Assembly: GCF_000312385.1 (NCBI RefSeq)
Contig: NZ_HE997627.1
Location: forward strand, 377,911-441,910
DNA from: Tsukamurella sp. 1534
Lineage (GTDB): Bacteria > Actinomycetota > Actinomycetes > Mycobacteriales > Mycobacteriaceae
Direction of reading: 5' to 3'
Length of the DNA stretch: 64,000 bases
A model generated the notes under the pieces. It was not told the DNA's origin. It was given only the letters and a program-made list of their open reading frames with translations, and did not search any database. Shown piece by piece: positions 54,312 through 62,278 of this stretch. Positions within the stretch are counted from its first letter, which is position 1; each line of letters starts with the position of its first letter. The position numbers and the translations under genes were made by a program.

Positions 54312-55220
54312 ATGACGTTTCGGGATAACGGACCGCTCGATACCAGTGGTGTGAGCGCCGGTGGCGGTGGCGGCGGCATCGGCCGCGGCGTGATGATCGG
54401 CGGCGGTGGCCTGGGCACCGTCGTCCTGGTGGTCCTCGGCCTGTTCTTCGGCGTGGACCTCACCGGCGGCGGCTCCGAGCAGCCCGTGGCCCCGGGTGGC
54501 CAGGGCGGGAACGCGGGCATCTCGCAGGCCGATCAGGAGATGGACAAGAAGATCAAGAGCTGCACCATCCAGCTGGCGAACACGGACACCACCTGCCGGA
54601 TCGTCGCGACCACCAACTCCTTGAACAAGGTGTGGCCGCAGCTGCTGCGCGGTTACCAGCCGCCGCGGGGCGGGACGAAGATCATGCCCGTGGGCGCCAC
54701 GTCGATCAACACCCGCTGCGGCGTCGCGGGCGCGGACACCGGCCCGTTCTACTGCCCCGCGGACCAGGTGGCGGTCTTCCAGATCGACTTCATGGACCGG
54801 GTGATCGAGCGGATGGGCGGCACCAACGCCCCGTTCTCGCAGGAGTACATCGTGGCGCACGAGTGGGGTCACCACGTGCAGAACCTGCTGGGCGACATCA
54901 CCAAGTCGCAGCAGGGCAGCGGCGCGCAGGGCGGCTCGGTGCGCGTGGAGCTGCAGGCCGACTGCTACGCCGGCGTGTGGGCCTCGAAGGCGGACAAGGG
55001 CCAGGACGCCATGCTGGAGCCGCTGACCCAGCAGCAGATCTCCGACGCGATCACCACCGCGCAGGCCATCGGCGACGACACGATCCAGAAGAACGCGGGC
55101 CGCAACGTGAACCCGGAGTCGTTCTCGCACGGCACGTCCGCGCAGCGCGTCAAGTGGTTCTCCACGGGCTACAAGACGGGCGACATCCGCCGGTGCGACA
55201 CGTTCTCGGGGTCCATCTGA
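54312..55220 (+). CDS. YpfJ-type neutral zinc metallopeptidase
   Basis: 302 residues: Gly-rich N-terminus (about 10-45, with GGGGGGIGRG), one membrane helix (about 32-52), then the peptidase domain with AHEWGHHVQN (zincin HExxH) and a downstream acidic ligand in ELQADCYAGVWAS. Late FSHGTSAQRVKWFSTGYKTGD is the KPN_02809/YpfJ signature. M. tuberculosis Rv2575 is the comparable gene near aspS. ATG 54312 is used; a GTG two codons upstream is possible. Its substrates are unknown. Divergent from aspS by 96 bases. Confidence 0.92.
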   Translation: MTFRDNGPLDTSGVSAGGGGGGIGRGVMIGGGGLGTVVLVVLGLFFGVDLTGGGSEQPVAPGGQGGNAGISQADQEMDKKIKSCTIQLANTDTTCRIVATTNSLNKVWPQLLRGYQPPRGGTKIMPVGATSINTRCGVAGADTGPFYCPADQVAVFQIDFMDRVIERMGGTNAPFSQEYIVAHEWGHHVQNLLGDITKSQQGSGAQGGSVRVELQADCYAGVWASKADKGQDAMLEPLTQQQISDAITTAQAIGDDTIQKNAGRNVNPESFSHGTSAQRVKWFSTGYKTGDIRRCDTFSGSI

Positions 55221-55256
55221 GGGGTGCCGGGCGCGGTCCTGCCATAGCCTCGACAC

Positions 55257-56924
55257 ATGGCTGACACCACACCCGCAGGGACGCCCATCGACGCACTGGC
55301 CGACCGGTTCGCCCTCCGCCTCGCGGAGACCGATCCCGTGGAGGCCACGGCGGTCGGGATCACGGACTTCGACGACCGGCTCACCGACTTCTCCCCCGGC
55401 GGCGTGGAGGCGCGGGCCGCGCTGGCCCGCGAGACCCTGGCCGAGCTCGACCGGCTCGTCGCGGAGAACGACGCGGACCGGGTGACCGCGGCGTCGCTGC
55501 GGGAGCGCCTCGGGGTGCACCTCGACCTCGCCGCCGCGGGACGGGACGTGGGCGAGCTCAACGTGATCGCCTCTCCCCTGCAGGCGATCCGCGACGTGTT
55601 CGACCTGATGCCGGCCGGCACGCCGGACGCGGACGCCGTGCTCTCGGCCCGCCTCGCCGCGGTGCCCACGTCGGTTGACTCGGCGATCTCGGGGCTGCGG
55701 TCCCGGCTCGCGGACGGCGGCCACCCGTTCCCGGAGCTGCAGGTGCGGGAGTGCCTCGCCCAGGCCCGCCTCGCGGGCGATCAGGTGGCCGCGAACGTCG
55801 AGCGGATGGCGGGGGCCGCACCGTCGGCGGACGATCCGGTGCGCTCGGGCCTGGCCGACGGCGTGCGGGCCGCGTTCGCCAGGTTCGCCGAGGTCCTGGA
55901 GAACGAGGTCGCCCCGGTCGCGGTCCCGGTGGGCGCGCCGGGCGGGCTCGGGGTGGGCCGCGAGGCGTACCCCGTGTACTCCCGCGCGTTCCTGGGCTCG
56001 GCGGTCGACCTGGAGGAGACGTACGCCTGGGGGCAGGAGCTCCTCGCGTCCATCGTCGCCGAGCAGCGGGAGGTGGCCGGGCGGCTGTACCCCGGCGCGA
56101 CGGTGGCGGAGACCCTCGCGAAGCTCGACACCGAGCCGCGGTACGTGCTGCACGGCACCGACGCGCTGCGCGAGTGGATGCAACGCACCTCCGACGAGTC
56201 GGTGCGGGCGCTCGCGGGCACACACTTCGACATCCCCGAGCAGCTGCACCACCTCGACTGCCGGATCGCCCCCAGTAGCAGCGGCGGGATCTACTACACC
56301 GGGCCGTCGGCGGACCTGAGCCGGCCGGGAGCCATGTGGTGGTCGGTTCCCCAGGGCGTCACCGAGTTCCACACCTGGCAGGAGAAGACCACGGTGTATC
56401 ACGAGGGCGTGCCCGGGCATCACCTGCAGATCGGGCAGGCGGTGATCGCGCCGCTCAACCGCTGGCGCAAGCTGTACTCGTTCACGTCCGGCCACGGCGA
56501 GGGCTGGGCACTGTACGCCGAGCGGCTCATGCGCGACCTGGGCTTCCTCGACGACGACGGCGACCTCATGGGCATGCTCGATTCGCAGCGGCTGCGCGCC
56601 GCGCGGGTGGTCCTCGACATCGGCGTGCACTGCGGGTTCGCGGCGCCGGCGGAGGTGGGCGGCGGCGACTGGACGTACGACAAGGGGTGGGCGTTCCTGC
56701 GCTCGCACGTGGCGATGTCCGACGAGCAGCTGCGCTTCGAGTACCACCGCTACCTGGGCTGGCCGGGCCAGGCGCCGTCGTACTCCGTGGGCCAGCGGGT
56801 GTGGGAGCGGGCCCGGGACGAGTACCTGGCGGGACACCCGGGTTCGACGGTGCGCGACTTCCACCGGGATGCCCTCGCGCTGGGCGGCATGGGGCTGGAC
56901 ACGCTGCGCACGGCCCTGCGGTGA
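55257..56924 (+). CDS. DUF885 family protein, putative zinc metallopeptidase
   Basis: 555-residue soluble protein. Helical N-terminal half and a gluzincin-like motif HEGVPGHHLQ (HExxxxH-type variant, about residue 383) with WALYAERLMRDLGF supplying a downstream Glu, as is usual in DUF885. The SGGIYYTGPSADLSRPGAMWW strand and ARVVLDIGVHCGF are family traits. No signal peptide is visible, so it is probably cytosolic. It lies 36 bases after the zinc peptidase on the same strand and may be co-transcribed. Substrate is unassigned; peptides or carboxylic acid dipeptides are plausible. Confidence 0.88.
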   Translation: MADTTPAGTPIDALADRFALRLAETDPVEATAVGITDFDDRLTDFSPGGVEARAALARETLAELDRLVAENDADRVTAASLRERLGVHLDLAAAGRDVGELNVIASPLQAIRDVFDLMPAGTPDADAVLSARLAAVPTSVDSAISGLRSRLADGGHPFPELQVRECLAQARLAGDQVAANVERMAGAAPSADDPVRSGLADGVRAAFARFAEVLENEVAPVAVPVGAPGGLGVGREAYPVYSRAFLGSAVDLEETYAWGQELLASIVAEQREVAGRLYPGATVAETLAKLDTEPRYVLHGTDALREWMQRTSDESVRALAGTHFDIPEQLHHLDCRIAPSSSGGIYYTGPSADLSRPGAMWWSVPQGVTEFHTWQEKTTVYHEGVPGHHLQIGQAVIAPLNRWRKLYSFTSGHGEGWALYAERLMRDLGFLDDDGDLMGMLDSQRLRAARVVLDIGVHCGFAAPAEVGGGDWTYDKGWAFLRSHVAMSDEQLRFEYHRYLGWPGQAPSYSVGQRVWERARDEYLAGHPGSTVRDFHRDALALGGMGLDTLRTALR

Positions 56925-57022
56925 CACTGTTGCGATAACGCAGGACGCGGGCACCGTCAAACCATCGATCATGGTGCGTGCAACCGTGGGCTGGACCCGG
57001 CTGATTACTTAGTTTCCAGAAC

Positions 57023-57604
57023 ATGCACAGGAGAGCGACGACTCGACTCTGGCTTGTCCGTGTCCTGGAGGGGCAGCTGGGGCTGTCGGCACTCCTCACC
57101 GAGCACGCCGACGTGAAACTGCTCGCGACGTGGCTCGCGATCGCCGCGGACATCGACCGCGACATCGACAAGCTCTGCGGCGATCCGGATCCCGAGGCGG
57201 CGCGGCGGCTGTTCTTCACCTCCCAGGCACTGATGGAGAAGTTCGTCATCGAGCGCCTGTCCTACGAGACGATGTCGGACTGGACCGAGCACAGCGCACG
57301 CGTGCACCGCAAGCTCACCGAGATGGTCGCGCCGCACGAGGAGTTCCCCGCCCGCCTGCACGCCCAGCTCGACCTGTACGACTCGGACGTCTCCTCCCGC
57401 GCCGGCGGGGTCTCGGTGTCCCGGTGCGGCATCTGGTCCTACCGCGAGCAGCGCCGGGCCGCGGGCACCCCGATCACGCTGAAGGCGCCGTGCGAGTTCT
57501 GCACCCGCTCGGTGACGGCGAACGCCCGGCACCAGAACCTGGAGGCGCGGTTCGAGCTCGTCGAGTCCGAGGCGGGCCGCGGGTGCGAATGGAGCTTCTC
57601 GTGA
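57023..57604 (+). CDS. Unknown Cys-pair protein, first gene of a coupled operon
   Basis: 193 residues, no family recognised. About residues 10-120 look helical (VLEGQLGLSALLTEHADV, ATWLAIAADIDRDIDKLC). The C-terminal part has CGIWSYREQRR and a CEFCTRSV CxxC pair followed by RHQNLEARFELVE and a last Cys (RGCEWSFS), suggesting a small zinc site. There is no signal peptide or membrane helix. ATG 57023 has no clear ribosome binding site; the transcript may be short-leadered, with AT-rich sequence at 57002-57012 upstream. Its stop overlaps the exporter's GTG (GTGA). The role is unknown; the context is an efflux, methylation and oxidation operon. Confidence 0.72.
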   Translation: MHRRATTRLWLVRVLEGQLGLSALLTEHADVKLLATWLAIAADIDRDIDKLCGDPDPEAARRLFFTSQALMEKFVIERLSYETMSDWTEHSARVHRKLTEMVAPHEEFPARLHAQLDLYDSDVSSRAGGVSVSRCGIWSYREQRRAAGTPITLKAPCEFCTRSVTANARHQNLEARFELVESEAGRGCEWSFS

Positions 57605-58764
57605 CGGCCACCGCGGCGCCCACGGCCGTGCGGCCGCGGGTCGCGGGCGCGTTCCTGCTGCTGTTCCTCATCGGCGCGGAGACCTTCCTGCTGTCGCCGC
57701 TGCTGCCCGCGATCACCGACGCCCTGTCCACGAACGTCGCGGCCGCCGCGAACGCCACCACCGCCTACGTGCTGGTGTACGCGGTTGCGTCGCCGTTGCT
57801 GGGATCGCTGTCGGACCGGATCGGCAGGCGCACACCGCTGCTCGCCGGCGCGGCCCTGTTCCTGGTGGCGAACCTCGCGTGCGCGGCCGCGCCGCACGTC
57901 GCCGTGCTCATCGCCGCCCGCGCCGTCGGAGGTCTGGGCGCGGCGCTCGCCGGGCCGAGCATCTGGGCGTACCTCGCGGACAGCGCGCCCGACCCGGAAT
58001 CGATCGGCCGGTTCATGGGCCGCGGCATGGCGTTCTTCTCGTCCGGACAGGTGATCGGCATCCCCGTGGGCGCCGGCATCGCGGCGGCCGCCGACTGGCG
58101 GTGGAGCTTCGTGGCGCTCGCGGCCGGCACCGCCGTCGCCGTGGGCGTCCTCGCCCGGGCCGTGCCCCGGACCGCACCGGCCGCGACCCCGCCGTCGGTG
58201 CGCGACGGCCTGCGGGTGGCCCTCGCCCCCGCGATCGCGCCGATCCTGGTGGTCACGCTGGTGGTCCAATTCTTCAGCCTGGGCACGTACGCGTACGTGG
58301 GACAGCTGCTGCACGAGCGGCTCGGCTGGGACACGGCGACGCTCGGGCTGGTCGGCGTCCTGGTGGGCCTGGGCAGCGTGGCCGGTTCGCTGATCGGTGG
58401 GCGGCTCACCCGCACCGGGCTCCCCGCAGCGGCGCGGATCGGTCTGTGGATCGTGGTGGTCGCGGCCGGCGTGGTGGTCTTCGCGCTCACCGGATCCGCG
58501 GTTCCCGCGCTCGTCGCGCTGTTCGTGTGGTTCGTCGGGAGCGGTGGTTTCGTGACCGAGCAGCAGACGTCGCTCGCGCTCGCCGCGGGCGACCGGCGGG
58601 CGGCGGCCAGCGCCTGGAACACGAGCTTCATGCACGCGGGCACGGCGATCGGGGTGGTCGTGGTCGGCGCCGCGCTGCCGGCCGCCGCCGTCGCCGCCGC
58701 GATCGCGGGCGGCGCCCTCGCCCTCGGGGTCACCGCGGTGTCCGCCGTTCGGGGGCGTCCGTGA
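57601..58764 (+). CDS. MFS transporter (drug/metabolite efflux type)
   Basis: 387 residues with 12 predicted helices. The loop 2-3 motif GSLSDRIGRRTPLL (GxLaDrxGrk type) is present, and LLFLIGAETFLLSPLLPAITDAL starts helix 1. The helix-5 region AGPSIWAYLADSAP resembles the DHA1 antiporter C motif. GTG 57601 has GGAG at 57591-57594; an ATG at 57589 is the alternative. The stop overlaps the methyltransferase start by GTGA. A substrate is likely a small organic molecule related to the operon enzymes, which is inferred. Confidence 0.88.
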   Translation: MTATAAPTAVRPRVAGAFLLLFLIGAETFLLSPLLPAITDALSTNVAAAANATTAYVLVYAVASPLLGSLSDRIGRRTPLLAGAALFLVANLACAAAPHVAVLIAARAVGGLGAALAGPSIWAYLADSAPDPESIGRFMGRGMAFFSSGQVIGIPVGAGIAAAADWRWSFVALAAGTAVAVGVLARAVPRTAPAATPPSVRDGLRVALAPAIAPILVVTLVVQFFSLGTYAYVGQLLHERLGWDTATLGLVGVLVGLGSVAGSLIGGRLTRTGLPAAARIGLWIVVVAAGVVVFALTGSAVPALVALFVWFVGSGGFVTEQQTSLALAAGDRRAAASAWNTSFMHAGTAIGVVVVGAALPAAAVAAAIAGGALALGVTAVSAVRGRP

Positions 58765-59612
58765 CGCGCGCGCTCGACGGGGTCGAGCGGGACGAGCGGA
58801 TGGCTCGATACGCGGAACACAGCGAGCTCCGGCAGGTACCTGACGCGCTGCGCGTGGCGGACCTACTCGGCGACCGGCTGGCGTCGGCGCGCACCGTCGT
58901 CGATCTCGGTTGCGGCACCGGCACTCTCGCGCGCCACCTGGCTCGGGCGGCGCCGCGCGCCCGGGTGCTCGGGCTCGACGCGTCGCGGCCCCGCATCGCG
59001 GGCCTGCAGGACGAGTCCGACGGTGCGCGCCTGGATTTCGCGGTGCACGACCTGCGCGAGCCGCTCCCGGCCGAGGCGCACGGCGCCGACGTGATCACCA
59101 TGACCGCGGTACTGCACTGGCTGCACCCGCACGAACCTGAGGTGGTCCCCCGGATCGCCGCGGCGCTCGATCCCGCGGGGGTCGCGGTGCTCACGACGTA
59201 CCACCCGGAGTCCGAGGCCTCCGGGCTCGGCGGCACCGACGCGGTGATCGCCGAGGCGGCGGGCCTTCCCGCGGATCGCGCCGCGGCGGCGTTCGGCGCC
59301 GCGGGCATCGTCGGGGTGTCCGCCCGGACGCTCCCCGCCGACGAACTGGATTCGCTGCTGCGCAGAAGCTTCCACGTCGTGTCGGCCACCGCGCACGAGG
59401 CCGTCACGGCGCCCGCGGACGGCCGAGCGTTCGCCGACTACGTGGACGCCACCTTCGGTGACTACTACCAGGCGCTGTTCCCCGGGCACGACGCGCAGCG
59501 CGACGCCGTGGCCACCGCCGCGCAGCGCCGGCTCGACGCCACCGGGCGGGTCACCGCGATGCCGGTGCGCACCTGGCTGTGCACCGGCCCCGTCGACGGC
59601 GACGCCCCGTGA
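58761..59612 (+). CDS. Class I SAM-dependent methyltransferase
   Basis: 283 residues. Motif I VVDLGCGTGTLARHL (about 49-63), an acidic loop residue in VLGLDASRP, motif II-like AHGADVITMTAVLHWLHPHEP and post-motif III ALDPAGVAVLTTYHPE form a standard Rossmann methyltransferase, of the trans-aconitate/ubiE-like broad group. The C-terminal part (about 190-283, FADYVDATFGDYYQAL) is probably the substrate lid. It is coupled to the exporter before it and to the monooxygenase after it by GTGA overlaps, so it probably modifies the same compound. GTG 58761. Confidence 0.88.
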   Translation: MTRALDGVERDERMARYAEHSELRQVPDALRVADLLGDRLASARTVVDLGCGTGTLARHLARAAPRARVLGLDASRPRIAGLQDESDGARLDFAVHDLREPLPAEAHGADVITMTAVLHWLHPHEPEVVPRIAAALDPAGVAVLTTYHPESEASGLGGTDAVIAEAAGLPADRAAAAFGAAGIVGVSARTLPADELDSLLRRSFHVVSATAHEAVTAPADGRAFADYVDATFGDYYQALFPGHDAQRDAVATAAQRRLDATGRVTAMPVRTWLCTGPVDGDAP

Positions 59613-60862
59613 CCGGCCTGCACCTCATCGTGGAGGCGGTCGGAGCGCAGCTCCCGGAACTCGCCGACCGCGCCCGGCGCGGCGGGGCGCCCGTCGCCGG
59701 GATCGGCGACTTCCTCGACTTCGCGGAGCGAGCGGAGGACGCCAGGGTGGACGGGCTGTTCTACGCCGACTTCCTGGGAAAGCCGCGGGCGCAGTTCGGG
59801 TCCCGTCCGTTGATCCCGTTCGAGCCCCTCACCGCGCTCTCGGCGATCGCGGCGAGGACGTCGCGGATCGGGCTCGTGGCGACCGCGTCGACCACGTTCG
59901 CCGAACCGTACGGCATCGCGCGGCAGATCGCGTCGCTGGACAACATCAGCGGGGGCCGAGCCGGGTGGAACATCGTCACGTCGATCCAGGGCGCCGGGAA
60001 CTACGGGCTGGAATCCCTCCCGGACAAGGACGAGCGCTACGAACGGGCGGCCGAGGTCACCGACGCCGTGCTCGCGCTGTGGTCGTCATGGCGGGACGGT
60101 TACCTCGGTGCCGGTACGGGATTCGTGAACACGGCGGCGATCGACGACGTGCGGTTCTCGGGCCGGCACGTGGCGATCGACGGGTGGCTCGACGTGCCCT
60201 CCGACGCGCAGGGCCGCCCCGTGCTGTTCCAGGCCGGTTCCTCCGCGTCCGGACTGACGTTCGCGGCGCGCTACGCCGACGCCGTCTTCGGCATCAACCC
60301 CAGCCGCGCCGGGGCGATCCGCTCCCGGGATCGGCTACGCGCCCTGGCCGCCGCACAGGGCCGGGACCCGGACGCGGTGCGCTACCTCCCGGGTGTGCGG
60401 CTGTTCGTCGACCAGGAGGTGTCCTCCGTGGAACCGCCGGGGCTCCGGGCCGGGCTGGCGTCGGTGCTCGGCGTACCTCTCGCGGGCCTGGACCCCGACG
60501 CGCCGCTCCCCGCCGCGGTCCTCGCCGCGCGCGCCTCGGTGGACACGCAATCGGCGGCGATCACCGGCACCGCCGAGGGCTTGTGGGACCTGGCCGCCGA
60601 GCCGGGGACCACGCTGCGGGAGCTGCTGCGCGTGTACGGTGCCGGATCCGGGTTCCTCACACTCACCGGCAGCGCCGAAGCCATCGCGGCGACGCTGCTG
60701 GACTGGGCGGACGCGGGCGCCGCCGACGGCTTCGTCATCGGGGCAGGCGGTTCCGTGGACGCCGTGTACGAGCGGGTGCTCCCGCTGTTGCGCGCCGCGG
60801 GGCGGTTCCGCACGGACTACGCGGGCCGCACGCTGCGCGCGCACCTGGGCGGTGTCGCGTGA
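59609..60862 (+). CDS. NtaA/SnaA-family flavin monooxygenase
   Basis: 417 residues. DFLDFAERAEDARVDGLFYADFLG, TSRIGLVATASTTFAEPYGIARQIASLDNISGGRAGWNIVTS (given here as the family's core region, about 85-125), ERAAEVTDAVLALWSSW and the GRPVLFQAGSSASGLTFAA element place it with nitrilotriacetate/DBT-sulfone-type FMNH2 monooxygenases. The reductase is not in this operon; that at 10055 or another could serve. GTG 59609, coupled on both sides by GTGA. The substrate is probably a methylated or C-S/C-N bonded compound imported by the following transporter. Confidence 0.9.
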   Translation: MTGLHLIVEAVGAQLPELADRARRGGAPVAGIGDFLDFAERAEDARVDGLFYADFLGKPRAQFGSRPLIPFEPLTALSAIAARTSRIGLVATASTTFAEPYGIARQIASLDNISGGRAGWNIVTSIQGAGNYGLESLPDKDERYERAAEVTDAVLALWSSWRDGYLGAGTGFVNTAAIDDVRFSGRHVAIDGWLDVPSDAQGRPVLFQAGSSASGLTFAARYADAVFGINPSRAGAIRSRDRLRALAAAQGRDPDAVRYLPGVRLFVDQEVSSVEPPGLRAGLASVLGVPLAGLDPDAPLPAAVLAARASVDTQSAAITGTAEGLWDLAAEPGTTLRELLRVYGAGSGFLTLTGSAEAIAATLLDWADAGAADGFVIGAGGSVDAVYERVLPLLRAAGRFRTDYAGRTLRAHLGGVA

Positions 60863-62160
60863 CCGTCGAAGCCGGGTTTCCCGCGGCGGACCGTCGGGGC
60901 CCCACGCTCACCGGGTGGCGGCGGGTCGCCGCGCTCGGCGCCGGCAACGCCCTGGAGTGGTTCGACTGGGGCGTCTACAGCGCCATGCTGCCCTTCTTCG
61001 CGACGTACGTGTTCGGCGGCGCCGGAGCGGATTCCCTGCTCGCGGGGCTCGCGGTGTTCGCGGCCGGGTACATCGCGCGGCCGCTGGGCGGGCTCGTGTT
61101 CGGGATGATCGCGGACCGTCGCGGGCGGACCATCGCGCTGGCGCTGACGATCGCCTGCGTGGCGGGCGGCTGCCTGGGCGTGGCGTTCCTCCCGGGGCAC
61201 GAGCAGGTGGGCCACCTGGCAGGAGTTCTGCTGTTGGCGTTGCGCGTGGTCCAGGGCTTCGGCCAGGGCGGCGAGCTGCCGAGCCTGCAGGTGTACATCG
61301 CGGAGAACGCGCCGCCGCGGCATCTGGGCCGGTGGTCGAGCCTGATCTACACGTCGGGCAACGCCGGGGTGATCGGCGGCATGACGCTCGGGGCCGCGAT
61401 GGCCACGCTGCTCCCCCCGGACGATCTCCGGTCCTGGGGCTGGCGCGTCCCGTTCCTCCTCGGCGGGCTCCTCGGGCTCGCCGCGGTCGGGCTGCGCGCG
61501 TACCTGCGCGAGCCCGCGGCGGCGGAGCCCGCACGGCCGCTGCCACTCCGGGACCACCTGCGCGCGCTCGTGGCGCACCGTCGGGCGCTGCTCGCGATCT
61601 CGGCACTGGTGGCCGGGTCGACGGTCGCGATCTACGCGTGGGGCAACTCCGCGTCGGCGTTCGCGATCACGTTCGGTGGCATGTCCCGATCCGAGGCGTT
61701 GTGGGCGGCGGTGGCCGCGTACGCGACCGGGGCGGTGTTGATCCCGCTGTGGGGCGAGGTCGCCGACCGGGTGGGACACCGCAGGGTGATGCTCGCGGGG
61801 GCGATCGTCGTCGCGGTCGGCAGCCTGCCGGTGAGCAGGGCACTCAGCGGCGGTCCGGTGAACCTGTATCTCTGCATGGCCGCGATGCTCATACCGATCG
61901 GCGCGATCCTCTCCGTGGAGCCCGTGTACATCGCGCGGCTGGTGCCGCCCGGGTCCCGCACGACGGCGATCGGCGTCACCTACTCGATCGTGGCGGCCGT
62001 CCTCGGCGGCACCGCCCCGTATCTCCGCGCGTGGTTCCACGTGCACCTCGGCGACGACGCGTTCGCGGTGTACGTCACCGCCCTCGCGGTGCTGTCGGTG
62101 ATCGCCCTGGTGCTCGTGCGGCCGCCGGAGGAGCCCTCCCGCCGCGACGCCGCATCCTGA
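60859..62160 (+). CDS. MHS-type MFS transporter (carboxylate/proline-betaine family)
   Basis: 433 residues with 12 predicted helices. GNALEWFDWGVYSAMLPFFATYVFGG is the metabolite:H+ symporter (MHS) signature, and FGMIADRRGRTIALALTI gives the RxGR loop. FGQGGELPSLQVYIAENAP and the GWRVPFLLGGLLG segments are also of MHS type. Likely uptake of an organic acid, betaine or related osmolyte. GTG 60859 overlaps the monooxygenase stop (GTGA), making it the last gene of the five-gene unit. An inverted repeat at 62184-62206 follows. Confidence 0.9.
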   Translation: MTVEAGFPAADRRGPTLTGWRRVAALGAGNALEWFDWGVYSAMLPFFATYVFGGAGADSLLAGLAVFAAGYIARPLGGLVFGMIADRRGRTIALALTIACVAGGCLGVAFLPGHEQVGHLAGVLLLALRVVQGFGQGGELPSLQVYIAENAPPRHLGRWSSLIYTSGNAGVIGGMTLGAAMATLLPPDDLRSWGWRVPFLLGGLLGLAAVGLRAYLREPAAAEPARPLPLRDHLRALVAHRRALLAISALVAGSTVAIYAWGNSASAFAITFGGMSRSEALWAAVAAYATGAVLIPLWGEVADRVGHRRVMLAGAIVVAVGSLPVSRALSGGPVNLYLCMAAMLIPIGAILSVEPVYIARLVPPGSRTTAIGVTYSIVAAVLGGTAPYLRAWFHVHLGDDAFAVYVTALAVLSVIALVLVRPPEEPSRRDAAS

Positions 62161-62183
62161 GCCGCGGACCGGACCGGCTCTGA

Positions 62184-62206
62184 ACGTTCCATGGGGGACG
62201 GAACGT
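62184..62206. repeat. Inverted repeat between operon and HNH gene
   Basis: Arms ACGTTCC (62184-62190) and GGAACGT (62200-62206) with a 9-base spacer. The left arm also forms the palindrome GAACGTTC, which also occurs at 38086-38093. Without a T-run it is more likely an operator than a terminator. Confidence 0.45.
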
Positions 62207-62278
62207 AGTGGAGGGGAGGGAAATTCGGGGTCGCGTTTGAGGTAGCAATACCGCCGCAATCGGAGTAGACTCGAAAGT

